Positions 45,419-56,200 of a stretch of DNA of 63,283 nt are shown one piece after another. Within the stretch, counting starts at the first letter, position 1; the number at the start of each line of letters is the position of its first letter. Source of the stretch: an uncultured Chitinophagaceae bacterium. GTDB taxonomy: Bacteria > Bacteroidota > Bacteroidia > Chitinophagales > Chitinophagaceae. The notes below the pieces were generated by a model. The model was not told the DNA's origin. It searched no databases and worked only from the letters and a program-made list of their open reading frames with translations. Where the stretch lies: NCBI GenBank assembly GCA_937981995.1, contig CALJNC010000016.1, positions 1-63,283 on the forward strand, read 5' to 3'. The position numbers and the translations under genes were made by a program.

Positions 45419-46660
45419 ATGATTCAATTCGAAAAATTTACATTAGACAACGGCCTCAAAGTTTTATTTCATAAAGACGAGAGCACTCCAATGGCGGTAG
45501 TCAATGTATTATATAATGTAGGCGCAAAAGACGAGAATCCTGCCCAAACAGGCTTTGCTCATTTATTTGAGCATTTAATGTTTGGCGGAAGTATAAACAT
45601 TGAAAGCTATGACGAGCCTTTACAAAAAGCAGGTGGTGAGAATAATGCGTATACTACCAATGACCTAACCAACTATTACCTCAAACTACCAAAGGATAAT
45701 TTAGAAACTGGTTTTTGGCTAGAAAGTGATCGCATGTTGTCTTTGGCATTTGATGAAAACAGCTTAGAAGTACAGCGCAAAGTGGTATGCGAGGAATTCA
45801 AAGAGAACTATATTAATAAACCTTATGGCGATGTATGGAAATATTTGCGCGAGCTATGTTATACCAAGCACCCGTATCAATGGATGACAATTGGAAAAGA
45901 ATTATCTCATATCGAAGATGCACAATTACAAGACGTAAAAGATTTTTTCAAAAAACATTACAATCCGCAGAATGCAATTGTAGCTGTTGCCGGCAATACA
46001 ACATTAGATGAAGTAAAGCGCTTAGCAAAGAAATATTTTGAACCTATACCAAGCGGCGTAAAATACGAAAGAAATATTGCTGCAGAACCAGAACAAAAAG
46101 AAGCACGCAGACTAAGCGTAGAAAAGGATGTGCCTGTAAGTTTAATCATGAAGGCTTATCACATAGATAATAGAGAAAGTCCACATTATTATACTGCTGA
46201 CGTAATAACAGAAATACTAGCTGGAGGAAAATCTGCTAGATTGTATAATGAACTCGTAAAAGACAAAAAGCTTTTTAGCCAAGTAAACTGTTATCATACG
46301 GGTAGTGTTGAAAAAGGATTACTAGTAGTAATGGGCAACTTAAGCAATGGGGTAAGTCCTGAAGATGGTGAAAATGCAATGGACGCAGTTGTCCAAGACT
46401 TAAAAGATACTGGTGTAACGGAAGATGAGCTTGAAAGGGTAATCAACAAAATTGAAAGCCTTATGACTTTTGAAGATATGAGCTTAATTAATCGCGCAAA
46501 TAATCTTGCATTTTATGAGCTTCTCGGAGATGCCAATAAGTTGAATCATGAATTTGCAAATTACCAAGCAGTTAATGCTGCGGCAGTTAAAGAGCAAGCA
46601 AAACATATTTTCCGTAAGGAAAATGAAAATGTATTGTATTATTTAGCCAAAGAAAAATAA
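45419..46660 (+). CDS. M16-family zinc peptidase
   Basis: This 413-residue peptidase of the pitrilysin/insulinase type has the inverted zinc motif HLFEH at 48-52 with the third ligand expected in EVQRKVVCEEF. GGENNAYTTNDLTNYY and the C-terminal peptidase domain follow (EILAGGKSARLYNELV). It has no signal peptide and lacks the second, inactive half usually fused or encoded next door; in Bacteroidota such proteins often work with a partner gene. None is adjacent here. Confidence 0.9.
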   Translation: MIQFEKFTLDNGLKVLFHKDESTPMAVVNVLYNVGAKDENPAQTGFAHLFEHLMFGGSINIESYDEPLQKAGGENNAYTTNDLTNYYLKLPKDNLETGFWLESDRMLSLAFDENSLEVQRKVVCEEFKENYINKPYGDVWKYLRELCYTKHPYQWMTIGKELSHIEDAQLQDVKDFFKKHYNPQNAIVAVAGNTTLDEVKRLAKKYFEPIPSGVKYERNIAAEPEQKEARRLSVEKDVPVSLIMKAYHIDNRESPHYYTADVITEILAGGKSARLYNELVKDKKLFSQVNCYHTGSVEKGLLVVMGNLSNGVSPEDGENAMDAVVQDLKDTGVTEDELERVINKIESLMTFEDMSLINRANNLAFYELLGDANKLNHEFANYQAVNAAAVKEQAKHIFRKENENVLYYLAKEK

Positions 46661-46674
46661 TCCTTTAAAAAACC

Positions 46675-46796
46675 AAAAGCACCTTGCTTTAGCGAGGCGC
46701 TTTTGAACTTAAACTATGGATTTACCAAATGAACTTAGTACAAAGGTATTTTAGTTCACAAAGGTTTCCCGTTTCATTCCGTCAAGCTTTGGTCAT
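46675..46796 (+). repeat. 122-bp direct repeat, copy 1 (starts with a terminator hairpin)
   Basis: The first 30 bp form a hairpin (AAAAGCACCT ... AGGCGCTTTT) followed by T. The next 90 bp have no ORF but are nearly identical to 48474-48595: 7 differences in 122 positions, no gaps. It follows the M16 gene and precedes the sulfotransferase/aminotransferase pair. Confidence 0.9.
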
Positions 46797-46848
46797 ATAA
46801 AATAGACATTGCAGTGATAATTCATAAAGTTGAATTACTTTAGTCCTA

Positions 46849-47568
46849 ATGAAAATGATACATCTTATTTCAGGACCGCGTAACATTTCTACCTCATTAA
46901 TGTATTCGTTTAATAATCGCAAAGATTGCCTAGGGATAGATGAACCATTCTATGCACACTATCTCAAACATACTGGTTTAACACACCCCATGCGCGAATC
47001 CATTTTGGCTACAATGGAAATTGATGAGAATAAAATAGTAGAAAACCTGAAATCAAAACAAACTGATATAGATTATCTTTTCGTGAAAAATATGGCATCA
47101 CATTTGTATCACTTGAAAAATGACTTTTACTACCAAGCAGAAAACATTTTCTTAATTCGCGATACGGATGCAGTTATTAATTCGTTTGCAAAAGTAGTTT
47201 CAGACTTTAGCTTGGACGATATTGGTATTAAGCAAGAATTTGAAATTTATCAGAAATTAAAAGACCATGGTTTAAATCCTCCAATTATTGATAGCAATGA
47301 ACTCTTAAAAAACCCTGAGAAAATTCTTCGAGAAGTATGCAGGCAACTGGAAATCCCTTTTGACATGGATATGCTTAAATGGCAAGCAGGACCAAAAACA
47401 ATTGATGGCATTTGGGCTAAGCAGTGGTATAATAATACTCATAAAAGTACTAGTTTTTCTATAGCTATACCAAGTGAAAAAAGACAAGTGCCTTATGACA
47501 AAGAGACAATAGCCAAAGAGGCAAAAAAATATTATAGCACACTATTTGAACAATCTATAAAAGCATAA
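46849..47568 (+). CDS. Sulfotransferase-like protein
   Basis: This 239-residue protein starts MKMIHLISGPRNISTSLMYSF, a PAPS-binding-type P-loop, with IDEPFYAHYL, FVKNMASHL and FLIRDTDAVINSFAKV, the sulfotransferase 3'-phosphate motif area. The C-terminal part has ELLKNPEKILREVCRQLEIPFD and WQAGPKTIDGIWAKQWYNN. The class IV aminotransferase gene follows after 3 bp. As I recall, plant branched-chain aminotransferase-like proteins fuse the same two domains, so they probably act on one pathway. The substrate is unknown. The pair is bracketed by 122-bp repeats. Confidence 0.78.
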   Translation: MKMIHLISGPRNISTSLMYSFNNRKDCLGIDEPFYAHYLKHTGLTHPMRESILATMEIDENKIVENLKSKQTDIDYLFVKNMASHLYHLKNDFYYQAENIFLIRDTDAVINSFAKVVSDFSLDDIGIKQEFEIYQKLKDHGLNPPIIDSNELLKNPEKILREVCRQLEIPFDMDMLKWQAGPKTIDGIWAKQWYNNTHKSTSFSIAIPSEKRQVPYDKETIAKEAKKYYSTLFEQSIKA

Positions 47569-47571
47569 AAT

Positions 47572-48468
47572 ATGTTACAGCAATTTGACGAACGAAATAA
47601 GGAAATTAAAGTACATGTAAACGGCGAACTTTTACACCGGAACAATGCGAAAATTTCTGTTTTTGATAGTGTAGTCCAAGGGGGCGATGCTGTTTGGGAA
47701 GGCATACGTGTTTACGAGCAAGGTATCTTTTTATTAGATAAACATATTGATCGACTTATTGATTCTGCGCATGCACTTATGTTTAAGAATGTGCCTTCAA
47801 GAGAAAAAATTATAAAAGCAATTACTGAAACCTTAGTGGCAAACAAAATGTTTGACCAAACACATATTAGACTCACATTAACTCGGGGAGAAAAAATAAC
47901 TTCGGGTATGGACCCTAGATTGAACCAACAAGGATGTGGACTCATTGTTCTAGCAGAATGGAAACCTCCAGTGTATGACCAAAGTGGCATCAAGATTATA
48001 ACTAGCACCATCCGCAGAAATGCGCCCAGCTTTTTAGATTCTAAAATGCACCACAATAATTTATTGAATAACATTCAAGCTAAAATACAATCGAATGTAG
48101 CCGGTGTCGATGCTGCGTTAATGTTAGATGACCGTGGCTTTGTATCCGAACTCAACGGTACGAATATTTTCATGGCTAAAAATGGTAAAATACTTACACC
48201 CCATGCGAATGCTTGCCTACCTGGAATCACTCGCAGACTTGCTCTAGATATTTGTGCTGAACTTTCGCTTTCGTGTAAAGAAGTTGATTTATCGCTCACC
48301 GAATTTTATACTGCGGATTTAGTTTTTTGTACTGGCAGTATGGGTGAACTAACTCCGATTGTTGAAATAGACGGAAGAACAATAAAAGATGATAGAAGTC
48401 TATTAGACAAATTGAATATTGCCTTTCATGATAAGAAAAAGGAATTCTGCAAACCGATACAATCATAA
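47572..48468 (+). CDS. Class IV aminotransferase (branched-chain/D-amino acid type)
   Basis: This 298-residue PLP enzyme has QGGDAVWEGIRVYEQGIFLL, HIDRL, KMHHNNLLNNIQAKIQSN with the expected PLP lysine region, DRGFVSELNGTNIF and the signature FCTGSMGELTPIVEIDGRTI. Members convert branched-chain, D-amino or aminodeoxychorismate-type substrates; this one cannot be assigned. It is three bp behind the sulfotransferase-like gene, so it probably shares its pathway. A second copy of the 122-bp repeat begins 6 bp past its stop. Confidence 0.88.
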   Translation: MLQQFDERNKEIKVHVNGELLHRNNAKISVFDSVVQGGDAVWEGIRVYEQGIFLLDKHIDRLIDSAHALMFKNVPSREKIIKAITETLVANKMFDQTHIRLTLTRGEKITSGMDPRLNQQGCGLIVLAEWKPPVYDQSGIKIITSTIRRNAPSFLDSKMHHNNLLNNIQAKIQSNVAGVDAALMLDDRGFVSELNGTNIFMAKNGKILTPHANACLPGITRRLALDICAELSLSCKEVDLSLTEFYTADLVFCTGSMGELTPIVEIDGRTIKDDRSLLDKLNIAFHDKKKEFCKPIQS

Positions 48469-48473
48469 AAAAC

Positions 48474-48595
48474 AAAAGCGCCTTGCTTTAGCCAGGCGCT
48501 TTTGAACTTAAACTATGGATTTACCAAATGAACTTATTACAAAGGTATTTTAGTTCAGTATGGTTTCCCGTTTCATTCCGTCAAGCTTTCGTCAT
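48474..48595 (+). repeat. 122-bp direct repeat, copy 2 (starts with a terminator hairpin)
   Basis: AAAAGCGCCT pairs with AGGCGCTTTT, then follow about 90 bp shared with copy 1 (46675-46796). It lies between the aminotransferase gene and the convergent asnS gene. The hairpin is better paired than in copy 1. Confidence 0.9.
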
Positions 48596-48618
48596 TAAAA
48601 CATTACTTCTATATGACA

Positions 48619-50058
48619 TTAAAACTCACAATTACCAGGAGTACGTGGGAAAGGTATTACGTCACGGATATTACCCATGCCGGTAACAAACTGTACTAAA
48701 CGTTCAAAACCTAAACCAAAGCCTGCGTGCTCACAAGTTCCAAAACGACGGGTATCTAAATACCAGCTCATTTCTTCTTTAGGAATATCCATTTCGTCCA
48801 TGCGTTGCTCTAGTTTATCTAAACGCTCTTCACGTTGACTACCTCCAACTATCTCTCCAATACCTGGCGCAAGTATATCCATTGCAGCTACCGTTTCTCT
48901 ACCCGGCTCACAATTGTCATTCTGACGCATATAAAACGCTTTAATGTCCTTTGGGTAATCAATTACGATAACTGGCTTTTTAAAATGCTTTTCAACTAAG
49001 TAACGTTCATGCTCACTTTGCAAATCTATCCCCCACTTTACCTCAAACTTAAATTTCTTCTTTTTATAAGGTTTGGATTGCATTAGGATTTCAATCGCCT
49101 CAGTATAGGTAATACGTTCAAAGTCATTTTCTAATACGAAATGTAGCTTTTCTTGCAAATTCAATTCACTACGCTCGTTTTGAGGTTTTGTTTTTTCCTC
49201 ATTCACTAAGCGTTGTGTAAGGAACTCAATATCATCAGGGTGTTGTTCCATTGCATATTTAATTACATACTTCAGCATGTTCTCAGCACAATCCATATCA
49301 CCATGTATATCACAAAAAGCCATCTCAGGTTCTATCATCCAAAACTCAGCTAAGTGACGTGTTGTATTAGAATTCTCCGCTCTAAAAGTTGGACCAAATG
49401 TATATACATTACTAAAAGCCATGGCCGCTAACTCAGCTTCTAGCTGACCGCTTACCGTAAGATTTGTTTCTCCTTCAAAGAAATCTTGTTTGTAATCTAC
49501 TTTACCATCTTCAGTCATAGGTGTATCCTTCATATCTAAAGTGGTTACTCTAAACATTTCACCAGCACCTTCTGCATCACTAGCCGTAATTATAGGTGAG
49601 TGCATATAAATGAAGTTTTGCTCTTGGAAGAACTTATGAATTCCAAAAGAAATTGCATTGCGTAATCGGAATACACTACCAAATGTATTGGTACGAAAAC
49701 GTAAGTGCGCATTCTCACGCAAAAATTCCATACTATGCTTTTTAGGCTGAATTGGATAAGCATCTGCATGGCTATCTCCTAGTATTTCCACCTTAGCATC
49801 GGTCATTTCTACACTTTGTCCTTTACCCTGGCTTTCTATTATTTTACCACTTGCTTTAATACAAGCTCCTGTATTTATTCTCTTTAAAGTTGCTTCATCA
49901 TAATCATCAGTATTAATTACAATCTGCAAATTATTATTCGTGCTACCATCATTCAATGCAATAAACCGATTGCTTCTGAATGTTCTAACCCATCCTTTGA
50001 TTTCAAAATCATAATCTTTCTCTCCTGAAGACAAAATCTCCTTGATTCTTTTTTGCAT
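48619..50058 (-). CDS. asnS: Asparaginyl-tRNA synthetase
   Basis: This 479-residue class II synthetase charges tRNA-Asn. It has the N-terminal anticodon-binding OB-fold (FEIKGWVRTFRSNRFIALNDGS) and the catalytic core, with motif 1 around FRNAISFGIHKFFQE, motif 2 around FRAENSNTTRHLAEFWMIEPE and motif 3 at the end (GFGLGFERLVQFVTGMGNIRDVIPFPR). The asparagine-specific DYPKDIKAFYMRQN segment is present. The end PRTPGNCEF is typical of AsnS. Confidence 0.97.
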   Translation of the reverse strand: MQKRIKEILSSGEKDYDFEIKGWVRTFRSNRFIALNDGSTNNNLQIVINTDDYDEATLKRINTGACIKASGKIIESQGKGQSVEMTDAKVEILGDSHADAYPIQPKKHSMEFLRENAHLRFRTNTFGSVFRLRNAISFGIHKFFQEQNFIYMHSPIITASDAEGAGEMFRVTTLDMKDTPMTEDGKVDYKQDFFEGETNLTVSGQLEAELAAMAFSNVYTFGPTFRAENSNTTRHLAEFWMIEPEMAFCDIHGDMDCAENMLKYVIKYAMEQHPDDIEFLTQRLVNEEKTKPQNERSELNLQEKLHFVLENDFERITYTEAIEILMQSKPYKKKKFKFEVKWGIDLQSEHERYLVEKHFKKPVIVIDYPKDIKAFYMRQNDNCEPGRETVAAMDILAPGIGEIVGGSQREERLDKLEQRMDEMDIPKEEMSWYLDTRRFGTCEHAGFGLGFERLVQFVTGMGNIRDVIPFPRTPGNCEF

Positions 50059-50221
50059 AAGTGCAAAGCAACATAAATTTTTGGTTTTTATTCATATAAT
50101 GCATTGTAGATTTATTACAACTTCTAAAATTAAAATGACAATAAGAGTACACGATATTTTTATGGAATCAATAGTTAAAAAGTATCTTAGGATTAATACC
50201 TATTATTTAAAACACTTGCTT

Positions 50222-53200
50222 ATGAAACGCCCTGCTAAAATTAAAACCGAAAGACAAATAAGAAACCCTTATGTACACAGCGTTTTCATTATTCTACTCT
50301 CTTTGTTTTCTTTGAGTACATTTGGCCAATCTGTTCGGGATCAGGTGCAGCGAGATACCATGTCTTACATCTACGAGCTGAATAATGCCCAACTCAAATA
50401 CATTTATAAGAATAGAAAAATACAAGACACCACTTGGCTTTTTACAAATAAAATTGACTCCTGCAAATATGATCGCTTTGATAAAAGCAAACTGAAAAAC
50501 GGTTGTTATTTGCGCACTGAAGCAAATCAACATAAACTTACAGTAGAATTAGTTATAAATTATCCTTTTGAAATAGAAACGAAAACCATAAAAGGGAAAC
50601 ACTTAGTGTATTTAAAAGACATTAAGACAAAGGACCAAATAAAAAATGCCGTATTACTTGTAAAAGATAAGAGATGTAAATATGACTCCGGCTTTGGTGC
50701 TTATGTGCTTGAAATTGAAAAAGAAAAGAAGAAGAGAACTACGCATAACCTTCATATTGAGTACCGAGGAAAAGATTACTACTATTACCTAAATGGCAAA
50801 AAGAACTATGTAAAAAAACCTTCAAACTCAAATAAAATGAACACTGGACCGCAATTATCTCCTGGGTACTTTTTGGTAAGCCAACCTAAGTATAGACTAT
50901 TAGATACTGTAAAGTTCAAGGCTTTTTTAGTAAATCGTTTCAATGGGAAACCTATAAGAAAAAAAGCATGGCTCTCTTTGAAAGACAATCGCAAAACCTA
51001 TTGGAGTAAAAAAATAAAGAGTAAAACTAAAGGAGCATATTTTGGAGATTTCGTTTTACCAGATAGCTTAAAAATTGATAAAGAGTATAAACTCAAATTG
51101 AATTATTATCAAAGAGGCTATTTTTTTTATAGCGAAAAAACTTTCAAATTAGAAGATTATCAATTAGATAAAAACGAATACAAGCTCATCATACCACGTG
51201 ATACTTTCTATGCTGGTGAGCCTGTAAATTTTTACGCCAAGGCAACGGATGCCAACGGCTTCAACTTATCAGACACTCGTTTAAATGTAAAAATAAGTGT
51301 TGAACAACTTATACAATCTTACGATGACACTATAATATTTAGAGGTAACGAAAAAGCAAATTGGTATAACCTTGATACGGTCATGAACGAATTGGAGCCT
51401 ACGAAAATCAGCCTTCCTAAACATAGACTTTTAAACGGCTTATTAAAGTATAAAGTAGTAATAGACATGAAAGATCAGCGCCAAGAAAAGAAAAGCTTTA
51501 CACGCTACTTTTACTGGGAAGCTAAAAAAGAAAGCACACTCTTTGTACAACGTGCGGATACTATTGTAGCCCGCCATACCCACCTATTAAAAGATACTGC
51601 TAAAGAATTTGATTTGTTCATTTATCAGAATAATCGCTTGTTAGATAGCTCACGCATTACAACACCCTATAAAAAACAAATTGAATTTAACTATACAAAA
51701 GCAATATTACAAGAAACAAAAACGAATAAACGCGCCGTACTAAGTATAAATCAGACTCTATTAAACTTGATACAACTTAAAACCACTAGAACACATGACA
51801 GCGTTAAGGTCGACCTCTCATGTCCCTTACAAAACCCTATTCATTATAAAATATATAGGAACGAAAAAGAAGTAGCTTCAGGAGCTAAAAGAAAAATACA
51901 ATATAAAGCAGCAGACAATACAGATGCAGCTTACTACTTATTATTTAGTTCCAATATCAATGGCCAACTTATAAGTAACTATCAGTATTTTAAAATTGGG
52001 CAAGACAAAAAGAAACTACACATTACTACAAACCTCCCCGAAGAAATTTACCCGGGTCATACACAAGCCATTGAAATAACAGTAAAAGATTATAAAGGCC
52101 AATCTAAGGAAAATATAAATCTTACTTCATATGCTGTAAGTAGTATGTTTAAGAATGACTTGCGTCAACCTCACATAAACATGCCTAAAAAAAGGATTCC
52201 GCAGCTCGAAAAAGTGACCCTCAAAAAACCTGAATTAGAATATAATACAAGCAAGCTTACGCTAAGTCAATCACATAGAATTGAGGATTGGATGGTTAAG
52301 GAATTTAATTTACACAAAAACGATTATTACAAAATTTATCATAGCCTAGAGAATGTTTACGCACATCACATCCCTTTTGAAAAGAGGAAAAAAAATATTA
52401 AAACAACTTTTCATAAAAACATGATTATTGATAGAATGCATGAAAAGGCTAGTAACCCTTTTTGTGAAATCGCAGTACTTCCTATTTTAGAGAATGAAAT
52501 AACGCGACCTTCTTTTGTAAAAATTGACGGCCAATTAATATATCATAATAATATTGGTGCAAATTTACCCTACTCTGCTATGGTAAAACCTGGCAAGCAC
52601 ACGCTTGAGTTTCGATTTCAAGATAAACTATTCAAAATCGATAACATCATTGCAAAGGATGATAACAAAACCTTAGTTTGTGTGCGCCTTGACAGCATAC
52701 TAGAAAGAAAAAATAGTTCTTATATAATAAAGGACTCGTTGCCTTCCTATGCCATGACTACCCGTGAGTTTAACACACTGGATTCCAATAGCATATTTGC
52801 CTATGGCCTTTCTTTTGATACGTTAAAAGTATATCCTTTAAATAATGAGAGAAATGCCATCTACTATTTTGGCCAACGAGAACTTGGCAGAATCCAAGTA
52901 AGAGACGAAAACTTTAGAGTGATTAGCTTACCTGTAAATTCAAAACAGAATCAATTCGTACTAGATATGGGAAAAATAAAAAAGATGGTAACGAATAAAA
53001 CCAAAGAGGCCATTTTCTTCTATGACAAAAAGGAAGAATACAAAACCTATGATAGTACGTCAGTTCCTTTTTTTGGCGCAGGCCGCAAAAGAATAAGCTA
53101 TTTTCAGTTGTTAGACGTTGTCAATAATATTATTCCACCCGAAGCAAAAACAGCAGTAAAGAAAACCGCAACACCAGAGTACAAGCAAAATAATTCTACT

Positions 53201-56200
53201 ACTTACAGAGAACTATATTCTTCGCCCCTGGGAAGATATATCCCTGTGCATACTAAAAAAGGCTATGTAAGTTTTAAAATAAAGAGTAATGATAGCGCAA
53301 AGTTAATTGCTCTTTGGTTGATTAATAAGAGTGCTCCAAACCTATCCTCTTTTCACAGAATAGCAAACAGGTACCAGGTTTCAACTTCCCATTACGGACG
53401 CCCAGATATTTATGATATCTACTTTGTATACAATAATAAGACCTTTACCCTGTTTCAAGACCACAAACTTAGAGCAAAAGAACAGTGGATTGTAAATGCA
53501 GACCTTTTACCAAAACAAGCAATTGAAGAATCAAGTTTCACAGAACCTATTTTGCTATTTAACCAATTGACCAAAACTCCAATGGAGCCTTTTGTTTCAT
53601 ACCCCGATGAAAGTAACATGCAAGTAAAAGTTATAAAAACTAAAAAACGTAGCACAGCCATGCTCAACGGAATAGTAAGAAATTCAAATGGGAGCATATT
53701 GCAAAAATGCGATGTTTATCTTGAAAAAAATGGACGTTTTCATAGCGGAGCTACAACAAATCGAAAAGGAGAATTTGAGTTCCTTAATATTCCAAAAGGT
53801 AATTATATGCTTAAGGTTTTTGTAAATACCTATCGTCCACGATATGCCTATAATATCCAAATAAAAGAAAATGCAGTTTATTCTTATACCATTGAATTGA
53901 AAGGTAAAAATACATTTGTACCAGACTTAATGGTAAACCAAAATGAGCTACAACTCAGAGTATTTCAGGCTACAGAAAATGATAACTTAAAATCATTTGG
54001 AAATATTTTTGATATGGATAGCCGTGCTCCTATGAGCAATGTAAAAATAGAAGTAGTACGAAAAGATGGTAAAAAACTAGCAAATTATCGTTCTAGTATA
54101 ACGGGTAGATTTAATGTATATAGCGAACAATTTGTTGATAGCGCATACCATATTATGTTTAGCAAAGCAGGATATAGATCGCTCGTTTTGGAAAATGTGG
54201 AATTGTACAAAACAAACATTAATCAAATGCAAGTCTTTCTGCGTATCAAAAACACAAAATCTAGTTTACCAATAATTATTGATCTTGAACTGAACGAAAA
54301 AACAACAGTTTGGAAACCCGACAATAAAAAGGAAAAGAAAAAATATAGAAAAATTATTAGCACCAATGCCACTTATAGTCGCAGTGTCGCTGGAGGGATC
54401 GATGGCAAAATAGTAGACCAAAAAGGCGAACCGATTCCATTTGCTAGTATTGGTGCTTTTCAAGGAGGGATTCTTAAGGGGCAGGGAAAGTCCAACTTCA
54501 ATGGTAATTATAAAATTAAACCTTTAAACGATGGAACCTATACCCTAAAAGTGAGTAGTGTAGGTTGGCATAAACTGGAAGTACAAGGCGTTTATGTAAA
54601 AAAGAGAAGCACTACTACGCAAAATATAGTAATGTCCAAGCACTCGAAATCATTGAAAAAAGTAATGATTGTATCTAGAAAAAGAATGATAGATGCAACT
54701 AACCCCGGGGGACAATCTATTGGTGCCGATCAAGTCTATTCAATCTCTTCAAATGCTCCCTTAAGGGCATTATCAACAATGGCTGGCGTAGACAATGGTG
54801 GTCAAGCAGTATATATTGGTGGCGGCAGAAGCGATGAAACAATGTACTTAATTGATGGAATGATGGTAAGAGGCTCCTCAGCAATTAACAATATACCTAG
54901 TGAATTAATACGTTCAGTGGATTCTTATAGAAGTAGCAATGCAAGTAAAATTGGCAATGCAACTGGTGGTGTTATTGAATTAAAGAAAAAGGGATTCAAT
55001 TTATTCAAAGCTGCCAAGGCAAAAAGTCTGCGAACAAAATTTAGCAATTTAGGTTACTGGATTCCCAATATGATTACAAATAAAGAAGGTAAGGCCTATG
55101 CAACTATTACGTTTCCTGATGATGTAACTCGTTGGAGAGCGTATGTAGTAGGCATGGGTAGAGATTATTTAAATGGTGTTCACACTTCTTCTATTAAGTC
55201 TTACAAACCCATAATGGTTAATAGTATCGTCCCACGATTTTTATATCAATCAGATAAACTAGAGGCCAAAGCCAAATTTGTAAACTTTGATTCAGTTACA
55301 CACAACGTTCAAGTAAAAATCAATATAGATAATCAAGAAAAAATAAATAAGAGTATTAATTTAAAAAGAAACTATATTGATTCAGTCATATTAAACGCAG
55401 GCGATTCGGATACACTAGTATGGCGTGCTGAGCTCGATCTTGACACTTACTATAAGGATGGCGAAGAAATAAGCATCCCCGTTTTCAAAGATGGCTTAGA
55501 AACAGTTGATTATACACTAGTTAAACTTGATAAAGATTCAAGTAAAGTATTTGATCTTAAAGATAACGAAAAGACGACCATCTACTTTAATAATACAATC
55601 CTCGAAAATATACTCGTAGAGGTAAATAAACTCAAAAACTATCCTTATGCTTGTAACGAACAAAAGGCTTCTAAGATTAAAGGTCTCTTGGTAGAAGAAC
55701 GAATTCGCGAAAAGCTAAAACAAAAATTTGAACATAAAGCAATGCTCAAAAGTTTAATCAATCGTTTAGAACGCTCACAAAAGCCAAATGGATCTTGGTC
55801 ATGGTGGTCTAATGGCAGTGCAAATCAAAGAATGACTTTATATATTACAGAAGTATTGCAAGAAGCTAACAAAAAAGGCTATAACAATTCAGCATCTCTT
55901 TTAGCTCGTGATTATATCAAAAAGAATATTAAGCGGTTCAATACTTCTGATAAAGTATATGGTTTGTATTTATTAAAGAAGATGAACGTACCCGTCAATT
56001 ACGACAAACTTATGGCAGACATTTCATATTATGATCTAAACCTTTGTAGCAAATTGTATTACCTCAGCAATACGCACACCTATAAAAATCAACTAAGCAA
56101 AGCAAAATTATATGATTGCTTAAGCCAACTTTCTGCAGCTAGCGGTTCAAGATATTCTAGCAATTTCTTTTATGACCCCAGTGCTAATATGGCATTGGCC

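Noticed and set aside
46675-46796. Insertion sequence ends flanking the sulfotransferase pair
   Set aside because: The repeats are direct, start with terminator hairpins and enclose no transposase; no target duplication was seen.
50042-50221. Longer N-terminus for the giant alpha-2-macroglobulin protein
   Set aside because: The extra residues overlap asnS and precede, rather than form, a signal peptide; the ATG at 50222 gives a normal exported N-terminus.
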